Origin: Macrosoma leucophasiata
Taxonomy: Eukaryota > Arthropoda > Insecta > Lepidoptera > Hedylidae
Direction of reading: 5' to 3'
NCBI GenBank assembly: GCA_036365455.1
Contig: JAWQUS010000011.1
Span: forward strand, 6,902,001-6,966,000
Length of the DNA stretch: 64,000 nucleotides
Positions within the stretch are counted from its first letter, which is position 1; the number at the start of each line of letters is the position of its first letter. The notes beneath the pieces are model-generated. The model did no database searches and was not told where the DNA came from. It saw nothing but the letters and a program-made list of their open reading frames with translations. Positions 44,168 to 54,839 of this stretch are shown here, piece after piece. The translations under genes were made by a program, and so were the position numbers.

Positions 44168-44655
44168 CATTCAAAAGAAAGAGAAAGAAAGAAAAAATGT
44201 TTAGGTATTTAATACGCCGGAGACACATGTGGTTACAAAAGAGATATACAGAAAAAAAAGAAAAAGTAAAACACATAGGTATTCAACATAACTAAAAAGA
44301 AAGGTGGAAAGGTGGACTCAATTACGGCGCCATATCTATCTCATCTCTCATCTGTGTAAGTCTTCAAGTTGTGTAAACAAAGAAAAAATCCACGAGAAAT
44401 CTGCTGTGTCCGTCTGTCTAAAAGGTATTCACTATCAAATCGCTGAACCAATTAAAATAAAAATGAACATGCAGACAATTTAAATCCTAAAAGGAATAAA
44501 TCTTGAAAAAAATCTTGGATACGGCACTTAGGACCTGACTAGTAGGTACTACCTAATTCCTGTAATGGTTAGAAGATTTTAGTTCGGAAATGTTTTATTT
44601 CGTCAAGAAGAAATCAAATGCTATTGACTACTTGATCATTTGACACTAGGTATTT

Positions 44656-44703
44656 GTTTTGTTTACGCCCGCGAGCTCCGTCACTGAAACTCTCCCACCA
44701 GTG
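44656..44703 (-). mobile_element. BMC1/jockey-type repeat, 5' scrap
   Basis: ACGCCCGCGAGCTCCGTCAC...CTCCCACCAGT only. Confidence 0.65.
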
Positions 44704-44782
44704 AAAAACTACTATTATGCGAATATAGTCATTAGAATAAAGTAGATAAGTGATAGGTATCTCCTTTATAATAAATCACTAA

Positions 44783-44922
44783 GCCTGGGTTGCACCACAT
44801 CATTTGTTAAAGTTAAAGTAGGTAATTGTTACATTGCACATCCTTAAGGAACTTAAGTTAGAGCAGGATGTAAAATGTTACAATAACTTTAACTTTAACA
44901 AAAGCTGTGATGCAACCCAGGC
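44783..44922. mobile_element. PIF/Harbinger-like MITE
   Basis: GCCTGGGTTGCACCACATCA... and the right end ...TGTGATGCAACCCAGGC are about 37-bp inverted repeats with four mismatches. TAA flanks both sides (44780-44782, 44923-44925), the 3-bp TWA duplication of PIF/Harbinger transposases. Confidence 0.82.
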
Positions 44923-45176
44923 TAAGACTTGATATAATAATTTCCAGAAAGTTAAGTTCTTTATTCGTTAGATTATATTAAAAACCACATCATAGTCATC
45001 GGTTTAAGACTGTTCCTTTAGAAATGAGACCACGGCTGCGAGCGATCAAATAATATTACTAATTCTATGATTTGATTGTGGTTCTGTGCGTCGAATCGTG
45101 CAAATTACATTTCAGCTTTCAGCGCCCCATCAGAGATGCCAAATGGAAATATTATTACATATGATGGTATATCTGG

Positions 45177-45460
45177 CGTCGGGACTTGACGACCCCACCG
45201 CCCACTAGCGGAAGATTTTTTGTTTCTACTGGAAGGGAATTCTTCCACTAGTGCAGTCAGTCAACAATGGCGGTCAAACCATTCCAGTGAGGCGGTAGTA
45301 AGAGCAATAACACAAGATGGGCAGCAGCGCCTTGCGATAAAACTACCGCCACTGCGATCGCCAATCCGCATGCCAAGCGTGGCGATTATGGCATACCCCC
45401 CTTATGGGGAGGCTTTGTTCCGGTAGTAGACGTCTTTCGGCTGATATGATGATGATGATG
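45177..45460 (+). mobile_element. RTE-derived short repeat ('GTCTTTCGG' family), copy 2
   Basis: From GCGTCGGGACTTGACGACCC through CAATGGCGGTCAAACCATTC and CTACCGCCACTGCGATCGCC to GACGTCTTTCGGCTGATATG followed by (ATG)n. The 68-codon frame inside is repeat-derived. Confidence 0.75.
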
Positions 45461-45714
45461 ATTGTATATTCCATTAAATGAAGTCTAAAAATGCATGTTG
45501 CATGTTGCTAGTCTACCTTACGTAAAAAAAATAAGTATAAAAACTACAAAAGAGAGCGATTTCTTTTTTAAATGTTGGAAATGGAAATGGAATACGTTTT
45601 CTGCCCGTATCACTTTAAATTACACGTCAAGTTATTCACGCGTATCTGTGAAGCGAATAACTTCGATGTCGTAGGAAACTCGTTTGCGATTCATTCATCG
45701 AGTCGAGATACGAG

Positions 45715-45748
45715 TCAGTTTGCGTGCGTTCGCCACGTGATGTAGTCG
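45715..45748 (+). promoter_or_regulatory. Putative TATA-less core promoter (Inr + DPE)
   Basis: TCAGTT (45715-45720) matches the arthropod initiator TCAKTY. Counting its A (45717) as +1, AGTCG lies at +28 to +32 (45744-45748) and matches the downstream promoter element RGWYV at exactly the required spacing. There is no TATA box about 30 bases upstream. An E-box CACGTG lies at 45734-45739. The surroundings are CpG-rich compared with the window and free of repeats. A chance match remains possible. Confidence 0.45.
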
Positions 45749-45941
45749 TGTCGACGTCACATCGCAATCTCATTTCGAAAACAACAAAACTTTTTTTTCA
45801 GTGATGGTGGTTTTGTGCAATGACAACAGTTCTGTGTAAACGGCCTGGTGATTGGGAAAACAGTGTTTCTCTTGTGTCAAAAGTTCGTCAAGTTAAACCT
45901 AACACGCAAAGTGGATTTCCAAGTTACCGGCATTTTGAACT
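45717..45941 (+). CDS. Candidate first exon of an unidentified host gene (partial)
   Basis: Downstream of the putative initiator, a frame starting ATG at 45820 (MTTVLCKRPGDWENSV...) stays open for 40 codons plus 2 bases to a donor-like site, GAACT|GTGAGT at 45941/45942. Read through, it would stop at once (TGA). Upstream, ATG at 45804 opens an 11-codon out-of-frame uORF in strong context, so the exon may equally be 5' UTR. I do not recognise the peptide, and no second exon was found up to 64000. The following 800 bases look like ordinary intron or spacer. Confidence 0.35.
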
Positions 45942-45949
45942 GTGAGTAA

Positions 45950-46730
45950 TTTAGTTAGTTTGAGGTCGTATTTAAAATTATAAATTAGCATAATATTATT
46001 TACTTCTGTGCGTTAGTGATTGTTTGCTTTGTCAATTTGTTTTGGCCTCGACACGTTGACGAAATAAATAATAAAGTGTGAATGGAACAACAAATTAAAG
46101 ATAATTGAACGAACGTAGGTATTTCGCTCGGTTATCAGATCCGTGTATTTAATCCTTTTAGAAAAATAATCTGAACAAGTTTTAGATTGTTATTTACTTA
46201 CTTTCTTTTCTTTTTAAATATTGTAGGAACACGGACTATTTTATAGTTAAAGGATTACGTATTTTGTACTGAGTTACCGTCACTATAAATGGTTTACGCT
46301 TATCCTTAACAATTTATAGAGCGTGGGTAAAATTATATTTTAAGATTGTAAAATTTTTAGGATAGGTAAGTCTTCCATCAGGTATTATGCACCAAACTAT
46401 TGAAATATTTTGACATCGATTTTTTTTATTATATTCCTATATATAGATAAGTTAATAATTAAGAATTATTCGCATGTATTTATGATATTTGTAAAGGGAT
46501 GGTTATGACAGATCTCTAGAACTTCTTGGCTAAAGATAGGTAAAAAGTAAAAACTATTTGATTTACTAAAATACCTGTAACCAGTAAGAGTTCAAATGTT
46601 ATAAGATGATAATATTGTCACAAAAATAAAATAGGTACCTAATAGTTAATCGTAGACTATCATAGGTGGTACCTACCTAGAGATGAAGGACGCGCGGACG
46701 TAAAGATGATTTTAACTGTCATGTTCTATC
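45950..46730. other. Unassigned; possible first intron
   Basis: Repeat-poor AT-rich sequence after the candidate donor site. No acceptor with a following open frame could be singled out. Confidence 0.35.
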
Positions 46731-46731
46731 T

Positions 46732-46805
46732 CTATGTACCTATGTATCTTCACTACAGGTCCCTAACGGGGTAGGCAGAGAGTGTGTAGCGCCAGATGTC
46801 AAAAT
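46732..46805 (-). pseudogene. RTE-like LINE 3' scrap
   Basis: CTATGTATCTTCACTACAGGTCCCTAACGGGGTAGG... followed by GTAGCGCCAGATGTC. Same 3' end as 402-803; no TSD identified. Confidence 0.7.
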
Positions 46806-47061
46806 TTAGACCACCCCTAAGACCATAAGTCTCTGTGATGCTTGATTAAGGGCCAATAAAATAATCATTCAATAAAAAAATCTTAAAAGTTATCATTTTG
46901 ATTGCTTTATCAAGTAGGTACAATATTAATTATATTGATTGATTGAATACCGTTTACTGTCACAATCTGAAACTGTTATCTTAGAAACTGCTTGAATGAG
47001 TCGACTGTATGAAGGAAATAGCAGCATTAAATTAATCTATGGGTACATCTGTATATAATCT

Positions 47062-47453
47062 TCTATACATACAAATAAATAAAATTGGAGTGTCTGTTTG
47101 TTATGTTTGTAATATAAAAATAACTGCTTTTTAAGAGCTTTATTAAATGTGCATAAAGAAAAAGAAAAGAAAAGAAAAGAAAACATTTATTTGGACAGCA
47201 CAGAGACATGACGATACAAATTGCCAGACGATTGGGGTACAATTAAACAAAAAGCAAAAAGCATGTAAGTATACCAAAAGGAAAATAAATTTTATACAAT
47301 TTTTGTCTATCAGTCTGTCTGATTATCTGTCTGTCTGTTTGTTCCGGCTAATCTCGGAAACGGCTGGACCGATTTTCACGGCATTGGCTGATAGCTCATG
47401 TTATAACGAGAAACAATCTTTTATTTATTAACTACAGTGTACTAGCTGTGCCA
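47062..47453 (+). mobile_element. Non-autonomous Helitron (GACTTCGTCCGCG family), truncated
   Basis: TCTATACATACAAATAAATA..., GTCTGTCTGTTTGTTCCGGC, AACGGCTGGACCGATTTTCA, ending in TACTAGCTGTGCC where a BMC1-type repeat begins. A 130-bp A-rich piece (47152-47290) is inserted relative to 40266-40974. Confidence 0.72.
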
Positions 47454-47454
47454 A

Positions 47455-47752
47455 CGAGAGGTAGAGCTCCAGTGACGGAGCTTGCGGGCGTAGGCACCAC
47501 CGGATTAGGTACCTAATATATTTGCCGCTAAAGGATAGTGTTCAGCATTATTGTGTTCCGGTCAGGTGGTAATGTACGGCCCTCTAATTTCCGGCACAAA
47601 GGCATAACGTCTTAGGCCTCAGGAGTGGTAACAAATCTGCGTTTTGACGTCTGTTCTTTTTTTGGGTGTCTATAGGCTGCAGTCATCACTTAAAATCGAT
47701 GTGAACTACAAGCTTACTTGCCACTTTCATTAAATAAAAAAAAAAAAATACG
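47455..47752 (+). mobile_element. BMC1/jockey-type 3' repeat
   Basis: GAGGTAGAGCTCCAGTGACG to CACTTTCATTAAATAAAAAA; inserted at or next to the Helitron end. Confidence 0.83.
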
Positions 47753-47971
47753 TCACCCGAGTTTCGAATAGCGTTTTTGTAACAAGTTTTTTATTTTTAT
47801 CAAACCATGACATTGAACGAGGGATAAAACGTATCCTTTTTCCACCCATTTAATTTTTATAACTAGGGGTCCGATCTGATATTTTACGTGACCATTAAAT
47901 TTGTATTATGATAAAGATTTTCCTCGCGTTCCATACAATTTTTACTTTAACTAGTAAACTGATTTGAAAAA

Positions 47972-48285
47972 AAAACGTAACTTCACGCCTGTAATCCCCG
48001 AAGGGGTAGGCAGAGGTAAATGCATGCATTCAATCATACATGCAAATACCCGCGACTCGCCGGTTACGTTTTGGCCCATGTAACAGGTGGCGAACCTGTT
48101 GCCATCTCCGGGCACATTACCAAACTCCGGGGTACTGGGAAACTTCCAGAAAATGGAAAAATCCCAATAGAAGCAGAGATAAAGGATTTTAAACCGTTAT
48201 CTCTGGTAGTCCCCGACCCGGGAATCGAACCCAGGACCTCCAGCGCAATAGTAGTGGCCTGCTACCACTACGCTACTGAGGCAGT
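47972..48285 (-). mobile_element. CTGCCTCAG SINE, full copy with 13-bp TSD
   Basis: Complete from the tRNA head (right end, GCTACTGAGGCAGT) to the GTAACTTCACGCC end. CTGATTTGAAAAA at 47959-47971 and 48286-48298 is a perfect TSD. Box B reads GGTTCGATTCCCGGG on the minus strand. Confidence 0.9.
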
Positions 48286-48427
48286 CTGATTTGAAAAACA
48301 AAATGCATACTGAGACTCATATCAGAGAATATGAAATACCTGATCGAAGTAAATTAATATGCTTTCACTCTTCTAATTAGGTATATTGTAGGATAAAGGC
48401 TGAAATTTCTCTTCTTTTATTCAAACC

Positions 48428-48700
48428 AAAGTGGCTAATGAGCATGCCGTTCACATAGATGTTAAGTGATAACTGCAGCCTATAGACATTTGCACAAAAA
48501 CCAGAGGTCAAAATGTAGATGCGTTGCCAGCCCTGAGACCTTAGTTGTAATGTGATAATTATCAGGGACCATACATTACCATCTAACCGGAACACGATAC
48601 TGCTGAAGATTACCAAATGGATAAGGTAATACCTGCGAACTCTTATTCTGGAACTACACAAGAAAACACAGTACAGATTCCGTGAACTCTACCACCAGTT
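48428..48700 (-). mobile_element. BMC1/jockey-type 3' repeat, diverged subfamily
   Basis: CCGTTCACATAGATGTTAAG, GACATTTGCACAAAAACCAG, CATCTAACCGGAACACGATA and the end CTCTACCACCAGT. Closest to the copy at 2424 (ATAGATGTTAAG, CAAAAACCAGAGG), suggesting an older subfamily. Confidence 0.72.
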
Positions 48701-48719
48701 AGATTTGTTTGCTACGGTA

Positions 48720-49090
48720 TAATAATAATAATAATGGCAACCCATTATACGTCCCACAGCTGGGCACGAGTCTCTCCCCTTTTTGGGAGGAGGCCTGGAG
48801 CTTACTCCATCACGCTGCTCCGATGCGAGTTGGTGGAGATACGGGTTAGTGGCTAATCCGCTGTCGGATATTTTCAAACCGCCCATTAGGCCTCCGTAAA
48901 TGGTTTAACTATTGCTTTCTATCGATAGCAACCAGGACTGACGCGACGGCTTACCGTGCCCTCAGAAGCACGGAAACGCACATTTTAATTTGCCACTAGC
49001 GGTCACCCATCACACACCCGACCGCGCCCGTATCGCTTAACCGAGTAGATCGCTTACGGTCTACACCAGCCGCGGGGCCATGTTCGCTTC
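48720..49090 (+). mobile_element. Short R4/Dong-derived non-autonomous element
   Basis: Starts at (AAT)n (ATAATAATAATAATAATGGC), then TCCCACAGCTGGGCACGAGT and GGGAGGAGGCCTGGAGC, then the R4-type 3' UTR to the CATGTTCGCTTC end. Same arrangement as 42540-42880. Confidence 0.8.
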
Positions 49091-49391
49091 GAAAGTTAGC
49101 TTACCTACCTACAATTAAACGCATTTTATTATGTGCATGATCAAGTCATGCACCTTTTTGTGCGACAATAGCTTACCATGTAGAGTGATTGACGTTTTTT
49201 TTTTGACCTACATCGTCAAGTATCGACCTAGGTCGACAAGTTAACTTTAAATATCCATTTATTATTCACCTTTACATACCTAATTAACTCGCGCTTAAGG
49301 TTAACTTATAAATGTTTCTTTTTATTAATACGTATCTGAAGGTCTGTAAAAAGAAGATAATCGAGTATACGGGGCATCTCAATAGGTAGGA

Positions 49392-49612
49392 TTTTTTTTA
49401 TGTAATGGAAATAGTAAACAAGCATACAGTTCACATGTTAAGTGATGACTGCAGCCTGTAGACACCCACACAAAGACCAAGGTAAAAATGCAGATGCGTT
49501 ACCACTCCTGAGGCCTAAGGTGTTATGGCTCTGTACCGGAAATTACAGGGCCGTACATTTGCCCTAAGGTGAACCTGACCGGAATACGATAGTGCTGAAC
49601 ACTACCATTTTA
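49392..49612 (-). mobile_element. BMC1/jockey-type 3' repeat, 5'-truncated
   Basis: TTTTTTTATGTAATGGAAAT to GTGCTGAACACTACCATTT; the sense 5' end is missing. A few bases (GCCCTAAGGTGAA) are inserted after ACATT. Confidence 0.78.
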
Positions 49613-49993
49613 TATTATCATATCCAATATTTAATCATTACTTTTCCACTTGAAAAGCGGTTGTTTTAGGGTTGAGGCTGATATGAATCATCTTCAATAG
49701 GAAAATGGAATCTTCATACATTTTTCGTTTGTCTTTTTGTGCGTATGTTTGATTTGCGCCGAAAGTAAGTACTTGATTTATTGAGTTAAATTTAGTACGC
49801 GAAAGTAATTGACCTAAACACTATTTTTAAATGAAAATAGTGTTTGGCTGTGCTTTTTGGGATAGATATTAATTAGAAAGTTTCAAGATGGTCCACTTAC
49901 TATGTTATCTTTTTCTACCCCGTAAGGTACATAGCGTGAAGATAAATTTACTTACTATGGAGTGATGTTTGTATCTCAAATAGGTGTTATGCC

Positions 49994-50427
49994 CTTATTA
50001 CACGACACGGTATTCAGGGTCCGATAGCAATGGTCAGGGTAGTGTAATAACATTTAGGGAGTTAGAGCCCTAATTAGGGCGACCGGAGCGTCCCGGTCAG
50101 CCTAACGCCCTAACTACACACAGTACAAATATGAATAATATGAAAACTACGTACAAAACGGCACAATCACACAAACATGCGCATCGACGCTCGAGTAGCG
50201 AGTGACTCGGAGCTGCAGCACCGCGAGAACCGCTTAGGGAGCTCGTTGCTGCGCAAGTTTGTGTGATTGTGCCGTTTCAACGTTTTTTACGTAGTTTCCA
50301 TACTGTTCATGTTTGTACTGTGACTGAGTTAGGACCCTGTCTACTGGCTAGTGCAATAAGCGGCAACCCGGTGCGAGGCCACGCCCACCCGTCTGGCCGG
50401 ACCCTGAATACCGTGTCGTCTAATAAG
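49994..50427. mobile_element. Foldback MITE (ACACGACACGGTATTCAGGG), copy 1
   Basis: CTTATTACACGACACGGTAT... and the right end ...ATACCGTGTCGTCTAATAAG are inverted ends, with GCC on both outer sides (possible 3-bp TSD). Inside, GCCCTAATTAGGGC is palindromic, and ACGGCACAATCACACAAAC / GTTTGTGTGATTGTGCCGT form a second long inverted repeat. Two more copies: 53800 and 58280. Confidence 0.8.
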
Positions 50428-50439
50428 GCCATTAGTCTG

Positions 50440-51560
50440 GTGGAGTTTAAATGTTGCGGAACCCCATTTACTCTATCTGACGCCAAACGAAAGTATTGCA
50501 GTAAGATGATAATCATTTTTTCTTTCATATCAAAGTACGTATTTACATAATAATATAGTAAAAACGTAGATATTCTTGTTTTCATACATAAAGGCATGTA
50601 TTTACCTCTGCCTTCGCCTCCTGCCAAAACAAGCGTGAATTACCATCTGAATTTCTCATCGCTCGCAGCGATTCGGGACGGGTTAGCTATTCATAAAATC
50701 AAGTTTAAGAGGACGCAATCCTGTAGCCAAGTCAAACAGCCATCGTGCATTAATTAAACATTTCTGGTGACAGCTCCAAGATGTTCATCTGAATGGTGTC
50801 CAAGGCAAACACTTGGTTCGCACGACACCCGATATGGCACGGAGTGTTTGATTGTGTGATAGTTTAGTATTAGTGTTTCGTCGTACTAAGTCGTTCAGGA
50901 ATTTCACGAATTTACTCTGAAGGCTGTAGCATTGAGGCTGAGAAACATGTGTTTGAAAAATTCGTGTTTCTTTGTTCATGTACTCGCGGAAAGTTATATT
51001 TTTACTCTATGTATAAAATTTTGTTACAAAAAAAAATTGTTAAACGTTTGTTAGTTTCACAAAAACTTAAGAACGTCTGTACTGTTTTGGCTAATTTAGG
51101 TTTTGAAATATCCGTGGTAATCTAAGGACGGTTTAAATTTCCTTTAAAAATTGTTCGTACCTGTCGAATCTTTGACACATTAATTCGAAATCCGTCGGGT
51201 CAGCTAGTACTTTTATAAATCCTTTGTTTTTTTTATTTATACAATGTAATTTGTATTTTTTTATGAAACAGCACAATAGCACAGAATTAACTGAATGGTA
51301 AGTCAATGCTACAAGCATACGAAGATACATAGAAATCAGGGTTTTCAATCTAGATTCATCGTCACTCCTAAGTCCTAATATAATAATAATTGTCTTTTTT
51401 GGCGCAGAGATGTGCGTGAGACACATCACTATGTAACCAAAACAATCAATCAAACAATCTTTCTAAGCCAAGCCTTCATCACCCTATCATACGTAATCGC
51501 TATCTCTTTCTTACGTCCTCGAGCACCGAAAGTGGAACTTTAAGATCCAGTACTTAAAAT
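50440..51560. other. No recognised feature
   Basis: Unassigned. The 64-106 codon frames on the minus strand carry no motif I know. Confidence 0.45.
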
Positions 51561-51563
51561 TAG

Positions 51564-51875
51564 ACGTAACTTCACGCCTGTAATCCCCGAAGGGGTAGGC
51601 AGAGGTAAATGCATGCATTCAAGCATACCTACATGCAAACACCCACGATTCGCCGGTTACGTTTTGGCCCATGTAACAGGTGGCGAGCCTGTTGACATCT
51701 CCGGGCACATTACCAAACTTCGAGGTACTGGGAAATTTCCAGAAAATGGAAAAATCCCAATGAAACCAGAGATAAAAGACTTTACACCATTATCACTGAT
51801 AATCCACGACTCGGGAATCGAACCCAGGATCTCAACGTAGTAGTAGTAGCCTGCTACCACTAGGCTACCAAGGCA
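51564..51875 (-). mobile_element. CTGCCTCAG SINE, full copy
   Basis: ACGTAACTTCACGCCTGTAA to CACTAGGCTACCAAGGCAGT. Box B (GGTTCGATTCCCGAG on minus) is intact; the tRNA head has several substitutions compared with 47972-48285. Confidence 0.88.
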
Positions 51876-52099
51876 GTTAATAGAATAAAAAGAGAACTTA
51901 TTTAAAATCTCAATTTACTAAAATAATAGGATCCGAAAAAGGGAATCGAATAAAAAAATACAATTCGGTTTTATATAGTCCTCACAAACACTTTTTTCTA
52001 TCTAAAAATTATTGTCCAACATTAAACGAAGGCGGGATAATGGCATTTTCATTACGGGACATTACTTTTTGTATAATTTAAGAAATTCGTTAAACAGGC

Positions 52100-52275
52100 T
52101 TCTATTTAAATAGTGGACGTACATCTTTGCCGAAGCCCGGAATTAAATAATTTTCCGACTGGAATTCCCGTCGAGAAACTTATGAGCCAACGAAGCTGCC
52201 AATATTTTACATAAATAAAATGGACCAGCAAGATTGTTGCTGAACGTTGACGAACTTTGAGAAATTCGTGGCTGG
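52100..52275. repeat. Local repeat shared with 54455-54605
   Basis: ATTAAATAATTTTCCGACTGG, TATGAGCCAACGAAGC, ACATAAATAAAATGGAC and TTTGAGAAATTCGTGG recur in the same order at 54470-54600. Unknown family. Confidence 0.65.
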
Positions 52276-52305
52276 GTAACCTATATCGTTGGCGAAGACG
52301 GAGGC

Positions 52306-52610
52306 GTCCGGGCGTCAGGTCGTCACAACCCCACCGCCCACTAGCGAAATAAATTCTTCCACTGGAAGTGAATTCTTCCACTAGTGTAGTCAGTCAACCA
52401 AATAATGGCGGTCAAACGGTCAAACCATTCCAATGGGGCGGTAATAAGTAAAAAAATAGGTTTGGGCAGCTGCGTCCTGCGATAAAAAATACCGCCGCCA
52501 CTGTGATCGCCAATCCGCATGCCAAGCGTGGCGATTATGGCATATCCCCTTTATGGTGAGGCTTTGGTCCAGCAGTGGACATCTTCCGGCTGATATGATG
52601 ATGAGACGGA
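52306..52610 (+). mobile_element. RTE-derived short repeat ('GTCTTTCGG' family), copy 3
   Basis: GGGCGTCAGGTCGTCACAAC to GGACATCTTCCGGCTGATAT then ATGATGA; aligned throughout with 45177-45460, with a short direct duplication GGTCAAACGGTCAAAC. Confidence 0.75.
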
Positions 52611-52677
52611 GATAACAAAATTCAGTTTCGTATTTTTTTTCAGTTTCGAGGAAAAACCGCGAATTAATATCGATGTT

Positions 52678-52790
52678 GGGTTACTGTTGGTAGAGTTCCA
52701 GTGCAGGAGCTCGAGGGCGTAGGCACTACCACATTACCTAATCTATCTGCGGCAAATGATACTGTTCAGCACTGTCGAGTTCCGGTTATA
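52678..52790 (+). mobile_element. BMC1/jockey-type repeat, 5' part
   Basis: TTACTGTTGGTAGAGTTCCA to GTTCAGCACTGTCGAGTTCC. A related later part (CCTCGTAATAAATATCACAG) is at 53385-53440. Confidence 0.65.
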
Positions 52791-53639
52791 CTTATCGGAG
52801 TTGCTACGAATAATGTTTTGGCCGAATAACCGAACAACGAATATTATCACCGTAGACGTGTACATAAAATAATACCTAAGCAGAGCGAGGAAGATATTGA
52901 AAAACTTTCCGTGTTCAAATTAACTTGATTCTTATTTGAAAACTGCTTGCCTAATTCGGATGGCAGACCCGAATGAAAAATAAATGGTGGTCAACAAACA
53001 CAAAATGATACTCGCTAAGAAAAAAAAATCGCTAAGATTTATCTATTATCTCCTGGTAGTAGTGTCTATGGTGAGAGAATTTTTCACAAGCGGGTATTAT
53101 GAAGAAAAGCGCAATCGTTTACTGTTAACAAATGCTAAAAATATGTTTTTATTTATCGTAACTTACCATTGGTAGATTTTAAGTATTACCTAATATAGTC
53201 ATTTGTGATTAAAATATCGCATTCTTGAATAATATGTGGTGTTGGTTTTCCATGATTTATTGCTCGTTATTCGTCCGAATAGTGCCCAGTATTTAATAAT
53301 AATAATTCTGAATATTAAAAAAAAAGTGGCCGAATAGGCCGAATACCGAATAATGGCCGAATATTCGTTGCATTTAATGTATGGCCTCGTAATAAATATC
53401 ACAGAGACATAACAACATAGGTCTCAGGGGTGGTAGTGGTTTATTTTTCCTAGAAGTCATGATGCCATATAAATAATTGTAATTAATTTACTTATTGAAT
53501 TTATTTAATTTCTTCAATATAATTGTGATGAGAAATAAAATAACTCATTTCAATTAGCAACTTAAAATTAGTTGCCTACTAATGTTGATGTAGTTTTTAT
53601 TATTAAAGTATTTGTTTTTCTTGTAAGCATTTGCGTTAG

Positions 53640-53704
53640 GCGGTCGGCCCCCTGGTAGAAACTTTTGCCCGTTAGTCGTGGTTCGGCTGAAATGATGACG
53701 TAGC

Positions 53705-53743
<39 letters not shown>

Positions 53744-53760
53744 CGTAGCTGATACGGAGC
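53640..53760 (+). repeat. (GAT)n tract with RTE-like end
   Basis: TCGGCTGAAATGATGACGTAGC followed by about eleven GAT units. Resembles the ends of the 45177 family. Confidence 0.6.
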
Positions 53761-53799
53761 TTGCTTGTCACTTGATCTGATACTCTGTTAATTTATGGT

Positions 53800-54400
53800 C
53801 TTATGACACGACACGGTATTCAGGGCCCGGTAGAATGAGTGGGCGTGGCCTCGCACCGGTTTGCCGCTTATTACACCATCCGGTCGACAGGGCCCTAACT
53901 CAGTTGAAGAGCGACGGTCACGCGACTAACACGTCTTCTACGCTTACTATAATGGCACCTAGATTGTCTAAAATGGAAAGAAAAATTTGACTTCGGACAG
54001 GAGTCGAACCTGCGACTTCAGGATAACCAGTCCAGCTGCAAGCACCACTAAGTTTCCGAAGTCCTTAACCTCCAATACCAACCTAAACGTCCAATTTTTA
54101 TTTTTCTTAAAATTTTTCATGCTGATTTAGGGTCGGTGAACGACATCTATTGATAACGAATAAATAGCTATATACTCGTATATGTATCCTTATAATTGTA
54201 ATATTTTTATTTATTTGATTCCTGCCTGAAGTCAAATTTTTATTTTCATTTTTTCTGCTATAACACTGCCCGATAGTAAGGGAGTTAGGCCGTTAGGCGA
54301 ACCGGGCCGCTCCGGTCGCCCTAATTAGGGACCCTGACTCCCTAAATGTTATTACACTTCCCTGACCCTTGCCACCGGACCCTGAATACCGTGTAATAAC
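53800..54400. mobile_element. Foldback MITE, copy 2, carrying a SINE
   Basis: CTTATGACACGACACGGTAT at the left; CGGACCCTGAATACCGTGTA at the right, with inner blocks GTCGACAGGGCCCTAACTCA and AATTAGGGACCCTGACTCCC. The middle (about 53965-54295) is a tRNA-derived SINE insertion. Confidence 0.75.
53965..54295 (-). mobile_element. tRNA-derived SINE with inverted tails at both ends
   Basis: The left end has, on minus, the tRNA-like domain GGACTTCGGAAACTTAGTGG ... GCAGGTTCGACTCCTGTCC and the tail AAATTTTTCTTTCCATTTTA. The right end (54219-54262) repeats the T arm and tail in plus orientation (TTCCTGCCTGAAGTCAAATT). The body shares GATGTCGTTCACCGACCC with 33534-34062. Confidence 0.7.
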
Positions 54401-54705
54401 CGCATTAGGTAGGGCTTTCATAAATCCAACCATCATAAAATAGAGAAGCCCTATCTTCGCCATCTTTCGAAATTAAATAATTTTACGACTAGAATTTCAT
54501 TTGGGGACCTTATGAGCAAACGAAGCCAATCTCCAACATAAATAAAATGGACTAACTAGATTCTTGCCGAATGTTAACGAACTTGGAGAAATTCGTGGAT
54601 AGTTGGAGCCAATTGATTATAAATTATCCGCCGGTAAGTATCATTAAAACGTCAGAGATTCCAGTTTCTGAAATACGTGTAGTCAGACTCTTCGCTTATA
54701 CGAAG

Positions 54706-54770
54706 AACCGTTTGTTGTGGCAATCTTTGGAGAAGGCCTTTGTCCAGTGTCCAGCAGTGCACGTATTTTG
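54706..54770 (+). repeat. RTE-type 3' scrap
   Basis: GGAGAAGGCCTTTGTCCAGTGTCCAGCAGTG resembles the 3' ends of lepidopteran RTE LINEs. Confidence 0.45.
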
Positions 54771-54839
54771 TCTAAATATGAAAATTATTTTAAATTTTTT
54801 GAGTTCTTACTTTTATTTTATTTATGACGTTTGAACAAT

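Noticed and set aside
45177..45426. 68-codon frame just upstream of the candidate promoter
   Set aside because: It lies entirely in a repeat also found at 12127 and 52306, where the frame is not kept.
50263..50627. Opposing frames of 95 and 106 codons at the right end of the foldback MITE
   Set aside because: They overlap the inverted repeats of the MITE; composition explained by the palindrome.
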